A stretch of DNA of 64,000 nt from Mesomycoplasma ovipneumoniae. GTDB lineage: Bacteria; Bacillota_I; Bacilli_A; Mycoplasmatales; Metamycoplasmataceae. The notes below the pieces were generated by a model. That model was not told the DNA's origin. It saw only the letters and a program-made list of their open reading frames with translations, and did no database searches. Positions 18,426 through 29,759 of this stretch are shown here, in pieces (position 1 is the stretch's first letter; each line of letters opens with the position of its first letter). The DNA is taken from assembly GCF_035918255.1 (NCBI RefSeq), contig NZ_CP142136.1:248001-312000 (forward strand). Reading direction: 5' to 3'. The translations under genes and the position numbers were made by a program.

Positions 18426-21362
18426 ATGAAGTTAATTAAAATTGAAATTGAAGGTTTTAAATCCTTTGCAGAACCCGTTAGCATCAAATTTGACGGTTCT
18501 ATTGTTGGAATAATTGGGCCAAATGGTTCAGGGAAATCAAACATAAATGATGCAATTAAATGGGTTTTAGGTGAAAAATCAGCAAAACAACTACGTGGAT
18601 ACAATATGGACGATGTTATTTTTGCTGGTTCAAAAACAGTCGCTCCTGTTGAAAAAGCGATGGTAAAATTAACATTTAGTAATGAAAGTCGCGAAGATTC
18701 TGCCCAAATTTTTACAATTTCACGACTTATTAAGAGAGGTCAGGGAACTAATGAATATTTTTATAATGACCAACCAGTTCGCTATAAAGATATCCGTAAT
18801 TTAGCAATTGAGGCTGGAATTTCAAAGTCATCTCTTGCAATTATTTCTCAAGGTACAATTTCTGAAATCGCGGAGTCAACTCCTGAGCAAAGAAAACTTG
18901 TAATTGAAGAAGTTGCCGGAACTTCCAAGTACAAAAATGACAAACAAGAAGCTATTGTAAAACTTGATCAGACCCTTATGGGTATTGAAAAAATTGAAAT
19001 TCGTGTAAAAGAGCTTGAAACTCAAGCAAAACAACTTGAAAAACAAGCAAAAAATGCCAAAATATATTTAGAAAAATCAAAACAATTAGAATCAGTTGAA
19101 GTTGGATTAATTGTTAGTGATATCAAAAAGTTTCAAACTGAATTAGAAAAAATTGAAGAGCAATTATCACGCCTTAAATTTGAAGAGCCTAAATTTGTCA
19201 GTGAAATTGAATCTAATGAAAGAATAATAAATGACAATGTCCAAAAAAGAACGCAAACTGATCTAGAAATTACTGAAAAAATCAATAAAATAAACAATCT
19301 TAAAAACGAAATTAACAATGTAAACTTAGCTTATGCTAAAATTACACAACTTCAGGAAATGATATTGTCCCAGCAAATTAATGTTAATTTTGAACAAAAA
19401 ATGGCTGCTTTAAAGCAAAGGCATGATCAAATTCTAGTTGAAAAAGACAATTTTTCGAACCTAATTAGTCAAAACAAACAAACAAAATCTGAAGTTGCCC
19501 AAAGAATTGCTGATTTAAGCGCCAAAAAATCAGAAATTGACTCAAAATTAAACAGTTTAAATTCAGAAAAAATTATAAGTCAAACACAAATTTTTGAATT
19601 GCAAAAAACACTTGAATCTAGGTCTTTTTTGCCCAAAGGCACAAAAGTAATTGTTGAAAATAGTCATCTTTTTTCAGGCTATTGTGGTCTTGTTTCTGAT
19701 TTAATTAAAATTCCACAAAAATATACAGATGCAATTGAAACAGCTCTTGGCTCAAGTTTGAAACAAATTGTTGTTGAAAAGCCAGAAAATGCCGTTGAAG
19801 CCATCAATTTTTTGAAAAAAAATCACGCCGGAAGTGCAACATTTATCCCACTTTCAACATTAAAACCGCGATTTATCCCCGATTTGTATTTAAATCACCT
19901 TGAGACTCAAGAGAGTTATATTGGAATTGGTTCTAATTTGGTAAATTATGACAAAAAATACCAAGTTTTAGCTGATTTTTTGCTTGGCGGTGTTATTGTT
20001 AATGATAAAATCGACAACGTTAATAAAATTTCGAAATTTGTTGATCATAAATTTGTTGTCGTCACTTTAGATGGCGATATTGTCCGCACAAGTGGTATAA
20101 TTTCAGGTGGTTTTAAGCAAAAAAATGATTCAGTTCATTCTTTGGAATTAAGAATTAATGATCTTAAAAATAAAGTGAATTTTTTTGAGAAAAAAATTCA
20201 AGAATTTAAGGTAGAATTAAATAATCTTGAACAAACCATCAATAAAGAATCTTACTTTTTGCAGCAAACCGAAATTTCTCTTGATGAATTAGAAAATAAA
20301 TATAATGCTGCAAAAGCTGAACTTGACAAAATTAGAATTGAAAATGAAGGAATTGAAGCTGTATCTCAAAGTGATGAAATTGATTCAAAAATCAATGAAA
20401 CCTTAAAACAAAAAATTGAACTTGAAAATTCAATTGCAACCCTTGAATCTGAACTAAAAATTTTAAACCGTGAAAAACAAGAATATGATTCCCAAATTTC
20501 TAAATTAACAATTTTAGTTCAGCAACTCAACCAAAGTCAGCGAAATATTAATGCCGAACTGAATCAAAATCAAACAAGTAAAGAAAAATATGAGTTTCTT
20601 TTAACTAATCTAAAAACCACTTTGTCGCAAAAATATAATCTCACCTTTGAATCGGCGCTTGAAACACACCAATTAGAAATTGAAACTCAAGATGCACATG
20701 ACCTTGTTAATAGTTTAAATTCGGAAATCAAAGCGCTAGGTAATATAAATCTTGATGCAATTGAAGATTTTCAAACCACATCAAATCGGCTTGAAAAATT
20801 AAAAACTAGCCAACATGAACTTGAAGTGGCTAGATCAAAAATTTTAGAAGTAATTTCTGACCTTGACAAAATTATAATTGCAAAAACTCAAGAAATTGTT
20901 GACCTTGTAAATTCTGAATTTAACTTAGTTTTTCAAAATATGTTTGGTGGCGGAAGCGCTAAAATTTACTTTAGTGACAAAAATGATATTTTGAATTCTG
21001 GAATTGAAATAAGCGCTCAACCACCAGGGAAAACTATCAAAAATATCCGTCTTTTTTCAGGTGGTGAAAAAGCAATAATCGCAATTTCACTATTATTTTC
21101 AATTATAAAAGCCCGGCCAATTCCACTTTGCATTCTTGACGAAGTTGAGGCTGCGCTTGATGAGGCTAACGTAATTCGTTATGTTGAATTTTTAAAACAA
21201 TTAAAACAAAAAACACAATTTTTAATTATCACTCATCGTCATGGAACAATGTCTCGCGTGGATCAACTTTTAGGAATTACAATGCAAAAACGCGGGGTTA
21301 GTTCAATTTTTTCTGTTGAACTTTCCAAAGCAAAAGAAATTTTAAAAGATGAACTGCAATAA
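18426..21362 (+). CDS. smc: Chromosome segregation SMC ATPase
   Basis: 978 aa. SMC dimers form the condensin ring that organises the nucleoid. Walker A GIIGPNGSGKSN lies near residue 33. Coiled coil spans about 165-390. The hinge is near 395-560 (KGTKVIVENSHLFSGYCGLV, then VRTSGIISGGF). A second coiled coil follows to about 830. The C-terminal head has the signature LFSGGEKAIIAISLLFSI and Walker B PLCILDEVEAALDEAN. Shorter than the ~1180 aa of Bacillus, as is common in mycoplasmas. Confidence 0.96.
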   Translation: MKLIKIEIEGFKSFAEPVSIKFDGSIVGIIGPNGSGKSNINDAIKWVLGEKSAKQLRGYNMDDVIFAGSKTVAPVEKAMVKLTFSNESREDSAQIFTISRLIKRGQGTNEYFYNDQPVRYKDIRNLAIEAGISKSSLAIISQGTISEIAESTPEQRKLVIEEVAGTSKYKNDKQEAIVKLDQTLMGIEKIEIRVKELETQAKQLEKQAKNAKIYLEKSKQLESVEVGLIVSDIKKFQTELEKIEEQLSRLKFEEPKFVSEIESNERIINDNVQKRTQTDLEITEKINKINNLKNEINNVNLAYAKITQLQEMILSQQINVNFEQKMAALKQRHDQILVEKDNFSNLISQNKQTKSEVAQRIADLSAKKSEIDSKLNSLNSEKIISQTQIFELQKTLESRSFLPKGTKVIVENSHLFSGYCGLVSDLIKIPQKYTDAIETALGSSLKQIVVEKPENAVEAINFLKKNHAGSATFIPLSTLKPRFIPDLYLNHLETQESYIGIGSNLVNYDKKYQVLADFLLGGVIVNDKIDNVNKISKFVDHKFVVVTLDGDIVRTSGIISGGFKQKNDSVHSLELRINDLKNKVNFFEKKIQEFKVELNNLEQTINKESYFLQQTEISLDELENKYNAAKAELDKIRIENEGIEAVSQSDEIDSKINETLKQKIELENSIATLESELKILNREKQEYDSQISKLTILVQQLNQSQRNINAELNQNQTSKEKYEFLLTNLKTTLSQKYNLTFESALETHQLEIETQDAHDLVNSLNSEIKALGNINLDAIEDFQTTSNRLEKLKTSQHELEVARSKILEVISDLDKIIIAKTQEIVDLVNSEFNLVFQNMFGGGSAKIYFSDKNDILNSGIEISAQPPGKTIKNIRLFSGGEKAIIAISLLFSIIKARPIPLCILDEVEAALDEANVIRYVEFLKQLKQKTQFLIITHRHGTMSRVDQLLGITMQKRGVSSIFSVELSKAKEILKDELQ

Positions 21363-21445
21363 TTTTGCAATTTGTTATTAACAAATACAAAATTATGTTA
21401 TAATTATATATTTACTAAGATTTATATTTTTTAAAAGGAGCCAAA

Positions 21446-21598
21446 ATGCCAAGAGAAGGACTAACATTAAGATGCATTGATTGCAAAATGGAAAATTATA
21501 TCACTAAAAAAAATAAAAAAACAAAGCCTGAAAAAATTGAAGTAAAAAAACATTGCCATAAATGCAACAAACACACTTTACACCGTGAGAAAAAATAA
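21446..21598 (+). CDS. rpmG: 50S ribosomal protein L33
   Basis: 50 aa. [20 protein letters not shown] and [16 protein letters not shown] show the two Cys pairs of a zinc-binding (C+) L33. AAAAGGAG lies 8 nt before the ATG, and a TGTTATAAT promoter is 45-50 nt upstream. The stop is 1 nt before the ATG of the peptidase gene. Confidence 0.95.
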   Translation: MPREGLTLRCIDCKMENYITKKNKKTKPEKIEVKKHCHKCNKHTLHREKK

Positions 21599-21599
21599 T

Positions 21600-22634
21600 A
21601 TGAATCCTAAGTATTTAAATAAAGCTTTTGAAGAAAACAATTTAGATGTTATAATTTCATTTTCTTATCAAACTCGCCTTTGGTTGACAAAAGTTTCAGC
21701 TACTGATGGTCTTTTATTTATTCAAAAGAGCGATTCTTATTTGTTTGTTGATGGCCGTTATATTGAAGCAGCCCAAAAAAATGCTAAAAATTGTCAAGTT
21801 TTACTAATTACAAAGCAAAATATTGAAGATTTTTTAGCGCAAAAAAAATATCACCGAATTGGAGTTGAAGCTGAATATTTAACAATTGAACAACTTAATA
21901 AAATCAAACAGTGATTCCCTAGTTCGGAGATTATCAATTTATCAGCTCAACTTTTTCGAATTATTAAAACTGACGAAGAAATTCAAAACATCCAAAAAGC
22001 AGTTAATATTTCACTTGAAGCTTATAGCAAAATTTTGCCAAAAATTCAACCAGGATTAACTGAAAAATCAGTTGATATTGAACTAAATTATCAAATGAAA
22101 TTACTTGGGGCTGAAAAAGAATCTTTTGATTCAATAATTGCAACCGGTCCAAATTCAGCAATGCCTCATTGAAGAGCTAGTTCTGCAAAAATTCTTGACA
22201 ATGATCTTCTAAAAATTGATTTTGGTGCTCTTTATAATGGTTATTGCGCTGATATTACTAGAACTTCATATCTTGGAAAACTTGATTCAAAAAAACAGGA
22301 AATTCTTGAAATTGTCAAAAAAGCTGCAGAATTAGGGCGTAAAAAAGTTGCTCCTGGTGTTAAGGCATCAGAAATTGACAAAGCTTGCCGTGATTATATC
22401 GCCCAAAAAGGTTATGGACAATATTTTGTTCATTCAACTGGTCACGGAGTTGGAATTGATATTCACGAATTGCCTGTTGTTAGTGCCAATAGTGATACAA
22501 TTTTAGAGCCAGGAATGGTTATAACTGTTGAACCTGGAATATATATCCCCGGACTGGGCGGTGCTCGAATTGAGGATGTTGTTCTTGTAACTGAAAATGG
22601 ATTTAAAACACTTTCTCGTGAAGAGGAATCATAA
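21600..22634 (+). CDS. pepP: Xaa-Pro aminopeptidase (M24 family)
   Basis: 344 aa from ATG 21600 (an in-frame GTG at 21585 is possible but lies inside rpmG). It removes N-terminal residues before proline, probably from imported peptides. The N-terminal creatinase-like domain covers about 1-125. The pita-bread catalytic domain has metal ligands in [19 protein letters not shown] (two Asp), [10 protein letters not shown] (His), VEPGIYI (Glu) and ARIEDVV (Glu). UGA-Trp at 21912 and 22170. Confidence 0.93.
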
Positions 22635-22717
22635 AAAGCTTATTTTTTTTGCAATTAAAATTAGCAAAAAAAAATAAAAAAATTAATTAAAAATATGTTA
22701 TAATATTTAATTAATTT

Positions 22718-22794
22718 GGTGGATGTGGCGAAGTGGCTAACGCATCGGGTTGTGGTTCCGACATACGCGGGTTCGATCCCCGTCATCCGCCCCA
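22718..22794 (+). tRNA. tRNA-His (GUG)
   Basis: A 77-nt tRNA with the extra 5' G opposite discriminator C that marks tRNA-His. Acceptor GTGGATG/CATCCGC, anticodon loop TTGTGGT (GTG), encoded CCA. TGTTATAAT at 22696-22704 is a strong promoter directly upstream. Confidence 0.95.
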
Positions 22795-22823
22795 TTTCTT
22801 TAATAGACCAAAAAAAAAAAAAA

Positions 22824-22853
22824 AAACTAGACTCTAACCGGTCTAGTTTTTTA
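22824..22853 (+). terminator. Intrinsic terminator after tRNA-His
   Basis: AAACTAGAC and GTCTAGTTT arms followed by a T-run. An A-run (22811-22827) precedes it. Confidence 0.8.
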
Positions 22854-22868
22854 TATTTACAATTTTTC

Positions 22869-23543
22869 TCTGAGTTTGCCAGTTTAATGGCAAAATCCAC
22901 TTTTTAGCGAAAGTAAATATGCAAAAATCCCGGTAAATCAAGGTTTTTTGACCTAAAATCTTAATTTTTATAGTTTTGAAATTAACCTTTTGCAAAAAAA
23001 AAAAAAAAATGCTTTGTCAAAAATAAAATTATGTTATAATAGTCTCACTAAGAATAATTAATAAAATTAGAAATCAGAATTAAGGGGGAATTAATTATGT
23101 TTTTTGTCATAAAAAAATCACAAAATACGAATTTTCCATTATGTTTTTAAATATAATGGAATGCCTTAAATTTACCCGTTTAGAAATCTTTAAATTTACA
23201 GCTTTTAATTATTGTTCTTTCAAAACTTCATATATTTTTTTAGGCTCAGCGTAAATAAAAATGAGTTTTCTATTTGCATTGAGTTTAAATAGTAGTTGTA
23301 TTTTCTTATGATTTTTGCCAGTGTTTTAAACTAAAAAAGCAGTTTAAATATTTTATAATTTTGCTTTTTTAGTTTACCTTATCTGATTAATAAGTAGATT
23401 TTTCTTTCATGAGTGTTGATTTAAAATTCAGAGTTTTTTCCTTGATAGTTATGTTTCTTAGGTTTGCCAAAAAAGTTAAAAAAGCTGCTAAAACTAAACC
23501 AGGACACTTTTTTAACATTATCACACCAAACTGGGAAACTCGG
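22869..23543 (+). mobile_element. Intergenic repeat element, copy C (short form)
   Basis: 675 bp between tRNA-His and the converging pdhB. Left end CTGAGTTTGCCAGTTTAATG; right end CACCAAACTGGGAAACTCGG. It has the A16 tract (22994-23009), TGTTATAAT (-10 23035-23040), AAGGGGGA before ATG 23097, and the boxA-like motif. The palindrome that makes the terminator hairpin in A, B, E and G is deleted here, leaving only its T-rich tail. No flanking direct repeat recognised. Confidence 0.75.
23097..23150 (+). CDS. Possible 17-aa leader peptide in element C
   Basis: Frame MFFVIKKSQNTNFPLCF preceded by AAGGGGGAA. It is the same length as the element A frame and differs at several residues. Coding status is uncertain; see element A. 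Confidence 0.28.
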   Translation: MFFVIKKSQNTNFPLCF

Positions 23544-23565
23544 GATTTTTTTCTGTTATAATAAA

Positions 23566-23606
23566 AAACCCTTAAAATCAAAGGACTTTATGATTTTAAG
23601 GGTTTT
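23566..23606 (-). terminator. Intrinsic terminator after pdhB
   Basis: A 15-bp stem AAACCCTTAAAATCA/TGATTTTAAGGGTTT, followed on the minus strand by a T-run. Confidence 0.85.
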
Positions 23607-23659
23607 GTTAATAAGGGTTTTACACTTAATAATTAGGAAATTTTTAAACATGCAAATTA

Positions 23660-24664
23660 TTAAGAATTCATAATTTGACGAATTTTATCGATTATTTTTT
23701 CTTTTGTAATTGTGTGGAAATTTTCACCTTTTGCTAACGGAACAGTAATATCATATCCAGTAAGACGAGCAGGAGCTGCTTCTAAATATTCAAATGCTTT
23801 TTCGTTAACACGGGTTATAATTTCTGCTGAAACTGAAAAAGATTTAACAGCTTCGTGAACAATTAAAATACGTCCAGTTTTCTTAACTGATTCGATAATA
23901 GTTTCAGTATCAACTGGCTTAATTGTTCTTAGGTCGATTAATTCAACATCAACATCTTCAAGTCCAGGAGTTGAACTAAGAGCTTGAATAGCGGCGATTG
24001 ATTCGTGAACTTGAGCACCGTAAGTTACGAGTGTTAAGTCACTTCCTTCTTTAATTACATTAGCTTTTCCAATTGGAACTTCGTAAATTCCAGCAGGAAC
24101 TTCTTGTTTAAATGCACGGTATATTTTTTTTGGCTCAAGGAAAATAACCGGATCTGGGTCATTAATTGCGGCAATTAAAAGACCTTTTGTGTCATATGGA
24201 GTTGAAGGCATAACAACTTTTACTCCAGGAATGTGGGCAAACATTGCTTCAATTGCTTCTGAGTGGTGTTCTAGAGCACGAACTCCACCTGCCATTGGCA
24301 TTCTTAAAACCATTGGCACAGTAAACCGACCACGGGAACGGTTACGATAACGCGCTCCGTGAGCAAAAAGCTGTTGAAAGGCAGGGAATGAGAAACCTTG
24401 GAATTGCATTTCTGCAATTGGACGTAGCCCGGCAATGGCTGCTCCAACCGCAACACCACAAATAGATGCTTCTGCTATTGGGGCATCTCAAACACGTTCA
24501 ATTCCGTATTTTTTCTGTAATCCTTCAGTTGCACGGAAAACTCCACCTTCAAATCCAGCATCTTCTCCTCAAAGAACAACGCGAGGATCTTTTTCCATCA
24601 TTAAATCAATAGCATTTGTAACTGCACCGATATTATTTAGAGCGATTTTATCTGAATTTGCCAT
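23660..24664 (-). CDS. pdhB: Pyruvate dehydrogenase E1 component, beta subunit
   Basis: 334 aa. With PdhA it forms the thiamine-diphosphate E1 that decarboxylates pyruvate to acetyl groups for ATP generation through acetate kinase. Typical segments: VVLWGEDAGFEGGVFRATEGL, PIAEASICGVAVGAAIAGLRPI, FPAFQQLFAHGARYRNRS, ALEHHSEAIEAMFAHIPGVKVVMPSTPYD, and VDVELIDLRTIKPVD. The ATG overlaps the pdhA stop by one base (TAATG), so the two subunits are translationally coupled. E2/E3 genes are not in the window. Confidence 0.96.
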
Positions 24665-25788
24665 TATTTAGCTCCTTTAAAAAATTCGATTGCTTCTTGT
24701 TTTTGTTCTTCAAGTTCTGGAGGTAAAGTCTCGTAGGTGTAATCGAAAATTTCATCGATTGTTGAGTCTAAACCAATTAGAGATTTTTCATAAGTTTCTT
24801 TAACAACATTTAAAGAATCATCTCAAATTTTTTGTTTTTCTTCTTCAGTTAAAATGCCACGATCAAACATGTATTTTTCGATACGGTGCATTGGCTCTCA
24901 TTTTTCGTGTTCTTTTTCTTCTTCTTCAGTTCGATAAATTCTTGGGTTATCAGAAGAAGTGTGAACACCTTGACGTCAAGTAACAAATTCAACAAGAACA
25001 GGACCATTTCCGGCACGAGCATAATCAACTGCTTCTTGAATTACTTCGTAGGAAGCTAAAAGGTCATTTCCGTCAACACGAAGCCCTGGCATTCCTGCAG
25101 CTTTTGCTTTTGCAGCAATTGTTGAAGCGGCATTTTCGTATTTATTAGGTGTTGAAATTGCTCATTGGTTATTATTTACGCAAAATACAACAGGTCATTT
25201 TCAAATACTTGCAATATTTAGAGCTTCGTAAAATTCACCTTCAGCAGTTCCACCATTACCAATAAAACTCATTGAAACAATTTTTTTACCGGTTAATTTA
25301 GCAGCATAAGCGATTCCGGCAGCATGTGAAAATTGAGTTCCGATTGGAATGTTAATTGGTAAAACATTAACATCTTTAGGAATTACATTTCCTTTTTCAC
25401 TTCCGTTTCAGTATTGCATTTGGTTTATCATTGGTACACCAAGATATAACATTGTTGCATTTGAACGGAAAGCAGGTACGAATCAGTCATCTTTTGTAAG
25501 TGCCATTCCTGAAGCAACTTGAAGAGCTTCTTCACCAAAGTTAGGGGCAAAAGTTAACATTCGACCTTGACGTTGAAGTTGGGTCATATAAACATCTTGT
25601 TGACGTGATAAAACCATAAACTCATAGGCTTTTTTGATTTGATCAGCAGATAATCTAATATCTTTTGACTCATCAATTTGGCCAAAAACAGTCGAAGTTA
25701 AGAGATTTCCATCAATATCGAGAAACCTAATCATTTCATGGTCTTTGTCCATAATTAGATCAGGTTTGACATAACGAAATTTTTCCAT
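24664..25788 (-). CDS. pdhA: Pyruvate dehydrogenase E1 component, alpha subunit
   Basis: 374 aa, with UGA-Trp codons after residue ~101. It binds thiamine diphosphate: FIGNGGTAEGEFYEALNIAS followed by NNNQWAIS is the GDG-type cofactor motif region, here with Gly-Asn-Gly in place of Gly-Asp-Gly. RIYRTEEEEKEHEKWEP lies in the phosphorylation-loop region of E1-alpha. AAAGGAGA is 6 nt before the ATG. TGTTATAAT near 25876 (minus strand) is the likely promoter, giving a pdhA-pdhB transcript ended at 23566-23606. Confidence 0.95.
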
Positions 25789-25925
25789 GAATCTCCTTTT
25801 TTTATAATTTTTTAATATTTTAAATTATAAACTCAAAAAAAACAAAAAAAATTTTTTAATTTGAGCTTACAATAAAATTATAACAAAATTTAAAAATTTT
25901 GTTACTTAATTTTTGAGTCAAAAAA

Positions 25926-26441
25926 TTACTTTATTTTAATGAGTGAAGTAACCTCATAATTTTGTAATTTTTTTCGACCTTCTAATTGTTCAAGCTCAAT
26001 TAAAAAAATAATTTTTGAAACAATAGCTCCGGCATTTTCAATCATTTTTGTGATGGCATTCACGGTTCCTCCAGTTGCGAGCACATCATCAATAATAGCC
26101 ACTTTTTGGCCTGGTTTGATCATTCCGGTTTGAACTTCTAAAATTGCAGATCCATATTCTAAATCATAGGCAAATTCTTCGACATCACCTGGCAATTTTC
26201 CGGCTTTTCTAACCATTATAAATGGTTTTGAAAGAAAAGCGGCTGTTGGTGTTCCGAATAAAAAACCTCGAGCATCTGGTCCAACAATTATATCTACATC
26301 TTTAGCAAGCGATGCCATTTCAACAATTGCATAATTTAAAGCTTTACCATTGGCAAGTAATGGCGAAATGTCTTTAAAACTAATCCCTTTTTTTGGGAAG
26401 TTTTCAACTGTGCGAATAAAATTTTCTAAGTTAATTTTCAT
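25926..26441 (-). CDS. apt: Adenine phosphoribosyltransferase
   Basis: 171 aa. It salvages adenine with PRPP to AMP. IVGPDARGFLFGTP and the PRPP loop VAIIDDVLATGGTVNA are diagnostic, as is FPKKGISFKDISPLL at the N-terminus. It starts 18 nt after the amino-acid permease stop and may share that transcript. Confidence 0.96.
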   Translation of the reverse strand: MKINLENFIRTVENFPKKGISFKDISPLLANGKALNYAIVEMASLAKDVDIIVGPDARGFLFGTPTAAFLSKPFIMVRKAGKLPGDVEEFAYDLEYGSAILEVQTGMIKPGQKVAIIDDVLATGGTVNAITKMIENAGAIVSKIIFLIELEQLEGRKKLQNYEVTSLIKIK

Positions 26442-26459
26442 AACTTTCTTATATTATAT

Positions 26460-28043
26460 TTATAATTTGCTTTTTTTAACAGTTTTTTTTATTTTTTTTG
26501 TTAAATAAGTTCAAAATACCGGAAAAACAGGGACAATTATAAAGAAAATAAGAACAATAACTTTTGTAATTCTAGTTTTTAGAATTAAGTTAAAATTTTC
26601 AATCTCAGGTTGATAAATCAAAATTGTAAAAAGATCGATAATTGGTACGACAACTGCAAATAATAATATTAATGAAATGCAAATTACGGAAATATAACCA
26701 AAAAACAGGAAGTATTTTTGTTTTTCGACAGCAATTTTGTTTGTTTTTCGATTTTTAATACAACCATAAATAGCAGCAGCAATCAGTAAAAAACTAATTA
26801 AGGCCGATCAATTTCCAGTAATATCAGCAAATGAATATAAATTATTTAATTTTTGACCATAAGTCCCGTATTCTTGATCATCAAAGCCAAAAACACCAAT
26901 AAGTGTAAAAATAATTAGACACAAAACTGAAAAAATAATTAAAAAATAAGTTGAAACAACAGGTTTATTTAAATTTAGATGTTTTTTTCACTTTTTGAGC
27001 AAAAAAAACTCGTTTTTAGAAACTAATTCTTCAAGTGCACGCGGTCCTCACAATGTAAAAACATTAATAATTCCAAGAAGACTAATTCCAATTAGTAAAA
27101 AAGTTGTACCCAAAATTAATTTAATTGTAAGTGGTGGCCATTTTAATTCATTTTTTGCAATATTAATAAATGACGAAATTGAACCATCGCCAACAATTGA
27201 AGTTGCAATTGCAATAAAAAGATATATTATTGTTGTGATTCCAATTCCTAAAAGAATAGCAATTGGCGTTTTTTTAGGCTCTTTCATTTCTGATTGCAGA
27301 CCAGCAGCAGTAAAAAATCCTTCATATGCAAAAAATATTCCAGCCATTGAAATTAAAACACCAACGCCTGGTAAACTTGAGGAAATTGACACTCCTTGAG
27401 TTTTTATTTTTTCAATACTTGCAAATTCAGGTTGAGAAAGAAGTTTATTTGAACCACCTTGAAAATATAAAATAAAACCTACAATAACTGTCACAAAAAT
27501 AGGGATAAATTTTGCAATTAAAATAATTTTATTATGAAATTCAGCAATTTTTGTATTTAGACTAATTATAAAAAAGTAAATAACAATAACAATTGAAACA
27601 ACTAAAACGATGACTCAGTCAAATTTTATATTTCAATCACTAGATGATTCAAGACCAAAAGCTGCAATTGCATCCTGCAAAATTTGCATAAAATAAACAG
27701 GGAGAACAAAATAAGTAAAGGGCAAATATAAATAAATTATGAAATTTTTTGAAATTTGAAAAAAACTCTCAGAATTAAATAGTTTATTTCAAATAATCAC
27801 AGATAAATTTGATTTTTTTGTCGCAGATGAAATTTCAATTAATGCAATTGCCATCGCAACAATTGCAAAACAAGCAAAAACTCAACTTCCAATAGCAAGT
27901 CAAAGATTATAACCTGAATTTTCAATAACGGCCTTGGACTTGAAAAAGATTCCTGCGCCAATACTTGCGCCAAGCACGATTAAAAGAGCACCAAAAAAGG
28001 TGATTTTCTGAGACTTATTCTTTTCCAGTACTCTTGTTGCCAT
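26460..28043 (-). CDS. APC-family amino-acid permease
   Basis: 527 aa, about 12 membrane helices, several UGA-Trp codons. The first helix has ITFFGALLIVLGASIGAGIFFKS, the GxG(I/V)-type substrate site of APC transporters. The loop VSISSSLPGVGVLISMAGIFFAYEGFFTAAGLQSEMKEPKKT is the conserved sixth-to-seventh helix region. The substrate cannot be fixed from sequence; an amino acid is likely. It is first in a probable operon with apt. Confidence 0.85.
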
Positions 28044-28118
28044 ATTTTTCCCTTCTTGAAGTTGGATCATATTGTACCATATTTTTCAAAAAGTTCTATA
28101 AATTTAAAGGTTTTTTTA

Positions 28119-29339
28119 CTATTTAATCAATGGCAAAAAATATTTTTTAACTAAATTTGTCTTGTCTTCTCCCATAATTAAAAAAGGTGAATCTATCCCA
28201 AACTCGTCATATTTATCTTTTAAATTTTCTGTAAAGAATTGGAAAAATTTTGCATAAGCTAACTGGTTATTTATATAAAGTGTGGTTTCATTTAGAAAAA
28301 CATATTCAGAATTCATCGAATAGTGAATTTTAGGGTCAAAAAACTCTTTCAAAAATCGATTAATTTCGTTGACTAATGATTTCAAAGTTAAAAAATTATT
28401 TTCTTTAACAGTTTTTAGTTTTTCTTTAAGCGCTTGAATTTCTTGGTCAATTTTTTGACTAACGATGGAAAAATTACTTTTTGGAAGCTTATTTTTTCCT
28501 TGCTCCTTTTCAGATTTGATTTTTAAGTTTTCTTTTTGTTCAAAAAGTTCATTAATTTGCTGACTTATTTTATTTTCTTCCTTTTTTGAGTCATCTGATT
28601 TTATAGCAAAATCAATGATTGAAATAATAATATTTCTTGTAAGCTCTTGGCTTAATTTAAGAAAATGCAAGTAAAATCTAGCAATATTTATGTGAAAAAT
28701 TAATTTGACTACCGGGTTTCACTGTCTTTTTTCAGCTATTAGTTTTTCTTCGATAAAAAGATGTTTTTCCTTATTTTTTAAAAATTCATCCAAACTTTTT
28801 GATTTATATATCTTTATTTGTTCTTCATAAAATTTTTGATCATCTAAATTATTAATATTTAAGTCTGTTATATTAATAAGTCCTAAATTTTCATCAAAAT
28901 ATTGGTCATCATCATTTGCACCAAGATTTAAAGTTAGGTCAATATTTTTAATTTTTTCTTTCAAACTAAGAAAAAGAACCTTTTTTTGGCTAAAATCCAT
29001 ATTACTATAAAATGTATTAAAAAATTGAACTAGAATTTCTTCAAGACCAAAATACTCTTTTTCATCAATTTGCCCAATTTTTAGCTGTTCAATTTTGCTT
29101 TGATCTAAAATCCCGCTAAATTTTGTGCTTGGTTTTCCTTGATTTTTTGGCAATCCTTTCATAATTGTTTCAAAAACAAAAGGCTTTGATTTGTCTGTGT
29201 TACTTTTTATTTTGCCCTTGTTTTGTGAATGGATCGAGTTTATATTAATTTTAAAACAACTTACAAATAAAAAAACAGGTAAAATCCAAGTTAATTTGAA
29301 AAAAAGCAAAATTTTAATATTTTTTTTGAGTTTATGCAT
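28119..29339 (-). CDS. Lipoprotein of unknown function
   Basis: 406 aa, joined through a UGA-Trp codon at 28719-28721. The N-terminus MHKLKKNIKILLFFKLTWIL leads to a lipobox FLFVSCF (Cys near residue 28). The mature part is hydrophilic and Lys/Asp/Asn-rich, with a predicted coiled-coil stretch (QQINELFEQKENLKIKSEKE and IDQEIQALKEKLKTVKENN) around residues 250-300. No family recognised. Likely membrane-anchored and exposed. Its promoter faces that of the tRNA-Leu/Lys cluster. Confidence 0.7.
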
Positions 29340-29504
29340 TATAATTTATATTCACTGTTTTTGTCTATATTTTTTTAAAACAGTGAAAAAATGGGTTTTT
29401 TTACTTTTTTTGGGAAAAAATCTGAATATAACTAATTTTAATTAGGTTGTTGGTTAAGCAAATTAAAAAAATATTAAAAAAAAACTTTTTTCTTTTTTTT
29501 ATGA

Positions 29505-29510
29505 TATAAT
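29505..29510 (+). promoter_or_regulatory. Promoter -10 of the tRNA-Leu/tRNA-Lys pair
   Basis: TATGATATAATG, 33 nt before tRNA-Leu. The rest of the 29340-29542 gap is AT-rich with no other feature seen. Confidence 0.6.
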
Positions 29511-29542
29511 GTTATATGCTTTTAACTGAACAAACCATTAGT

Positions 29543-29628
29543 GCTCGAGTGGTGGAATGGTAGACACAAGGGACTTAAAATCCCTTGGGAGTAATCCCGT
29601 GCTGGTTCGAGTCCAGTTTCGAGCACCA
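29543..29628 (+). tRNA. tRNA-Leu (UAA)
   Basis: 86 nt with a long variable arm (TGGGAGTAATCCCGT), acceptor GCTCGAG/TTCGAGC, anticodon loop ACTTAAAAT (TAA) and encoded CCA. Confidence 0.94.
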
Positions 29629-29631
29629 AAA

Positions 29632-29707
29632 GCGCCCTTAGCTCAGCAGGTAGAGCAAATGACTTTTAATCATTGGGTCAGAGGTTCAAATCCTCTAGGG
29701 CGTACCA
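29632..29707 (+). tRNA. tRNA-Lys (UUU)
   Basis: 76 nt, 3 nt after tRNA-Leu. Acceptor GCGCCCT/AGGGCGT (first pair G-U), anticodon loop ACTTTTAAT (TTT), T-arm GGTTCAAATCC, encoded CCA. Confidence 0.94.
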
Positions 29708-29759
29708 TTTCAAATTTATTTGTCCATTTTTTTATAATTTTTCATTAAAAAGGCTTAAA

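Noticed and set aside
18401-18604. Minus-strand frame over the smc start and similar antisense frames in S9/L13, prs, rsmG, tig and fusA
   Set aside because: They are shadows of strongly supported genes on the opposite strand, without ribosome sites or recognisable domains.
22661-22900. Minus-strand frame across tRNA-His coding a peptide with GRMTGIEPAYVGTTT
   Set aside because: This is the well-known spurious translation of a tRNA gene, not a protein.
29557-29748. Frame across tRNA-Leu and tRNA-Lys
   Set aside because: It is translation of two tRNA genes; the tRNAs account for the sequence.
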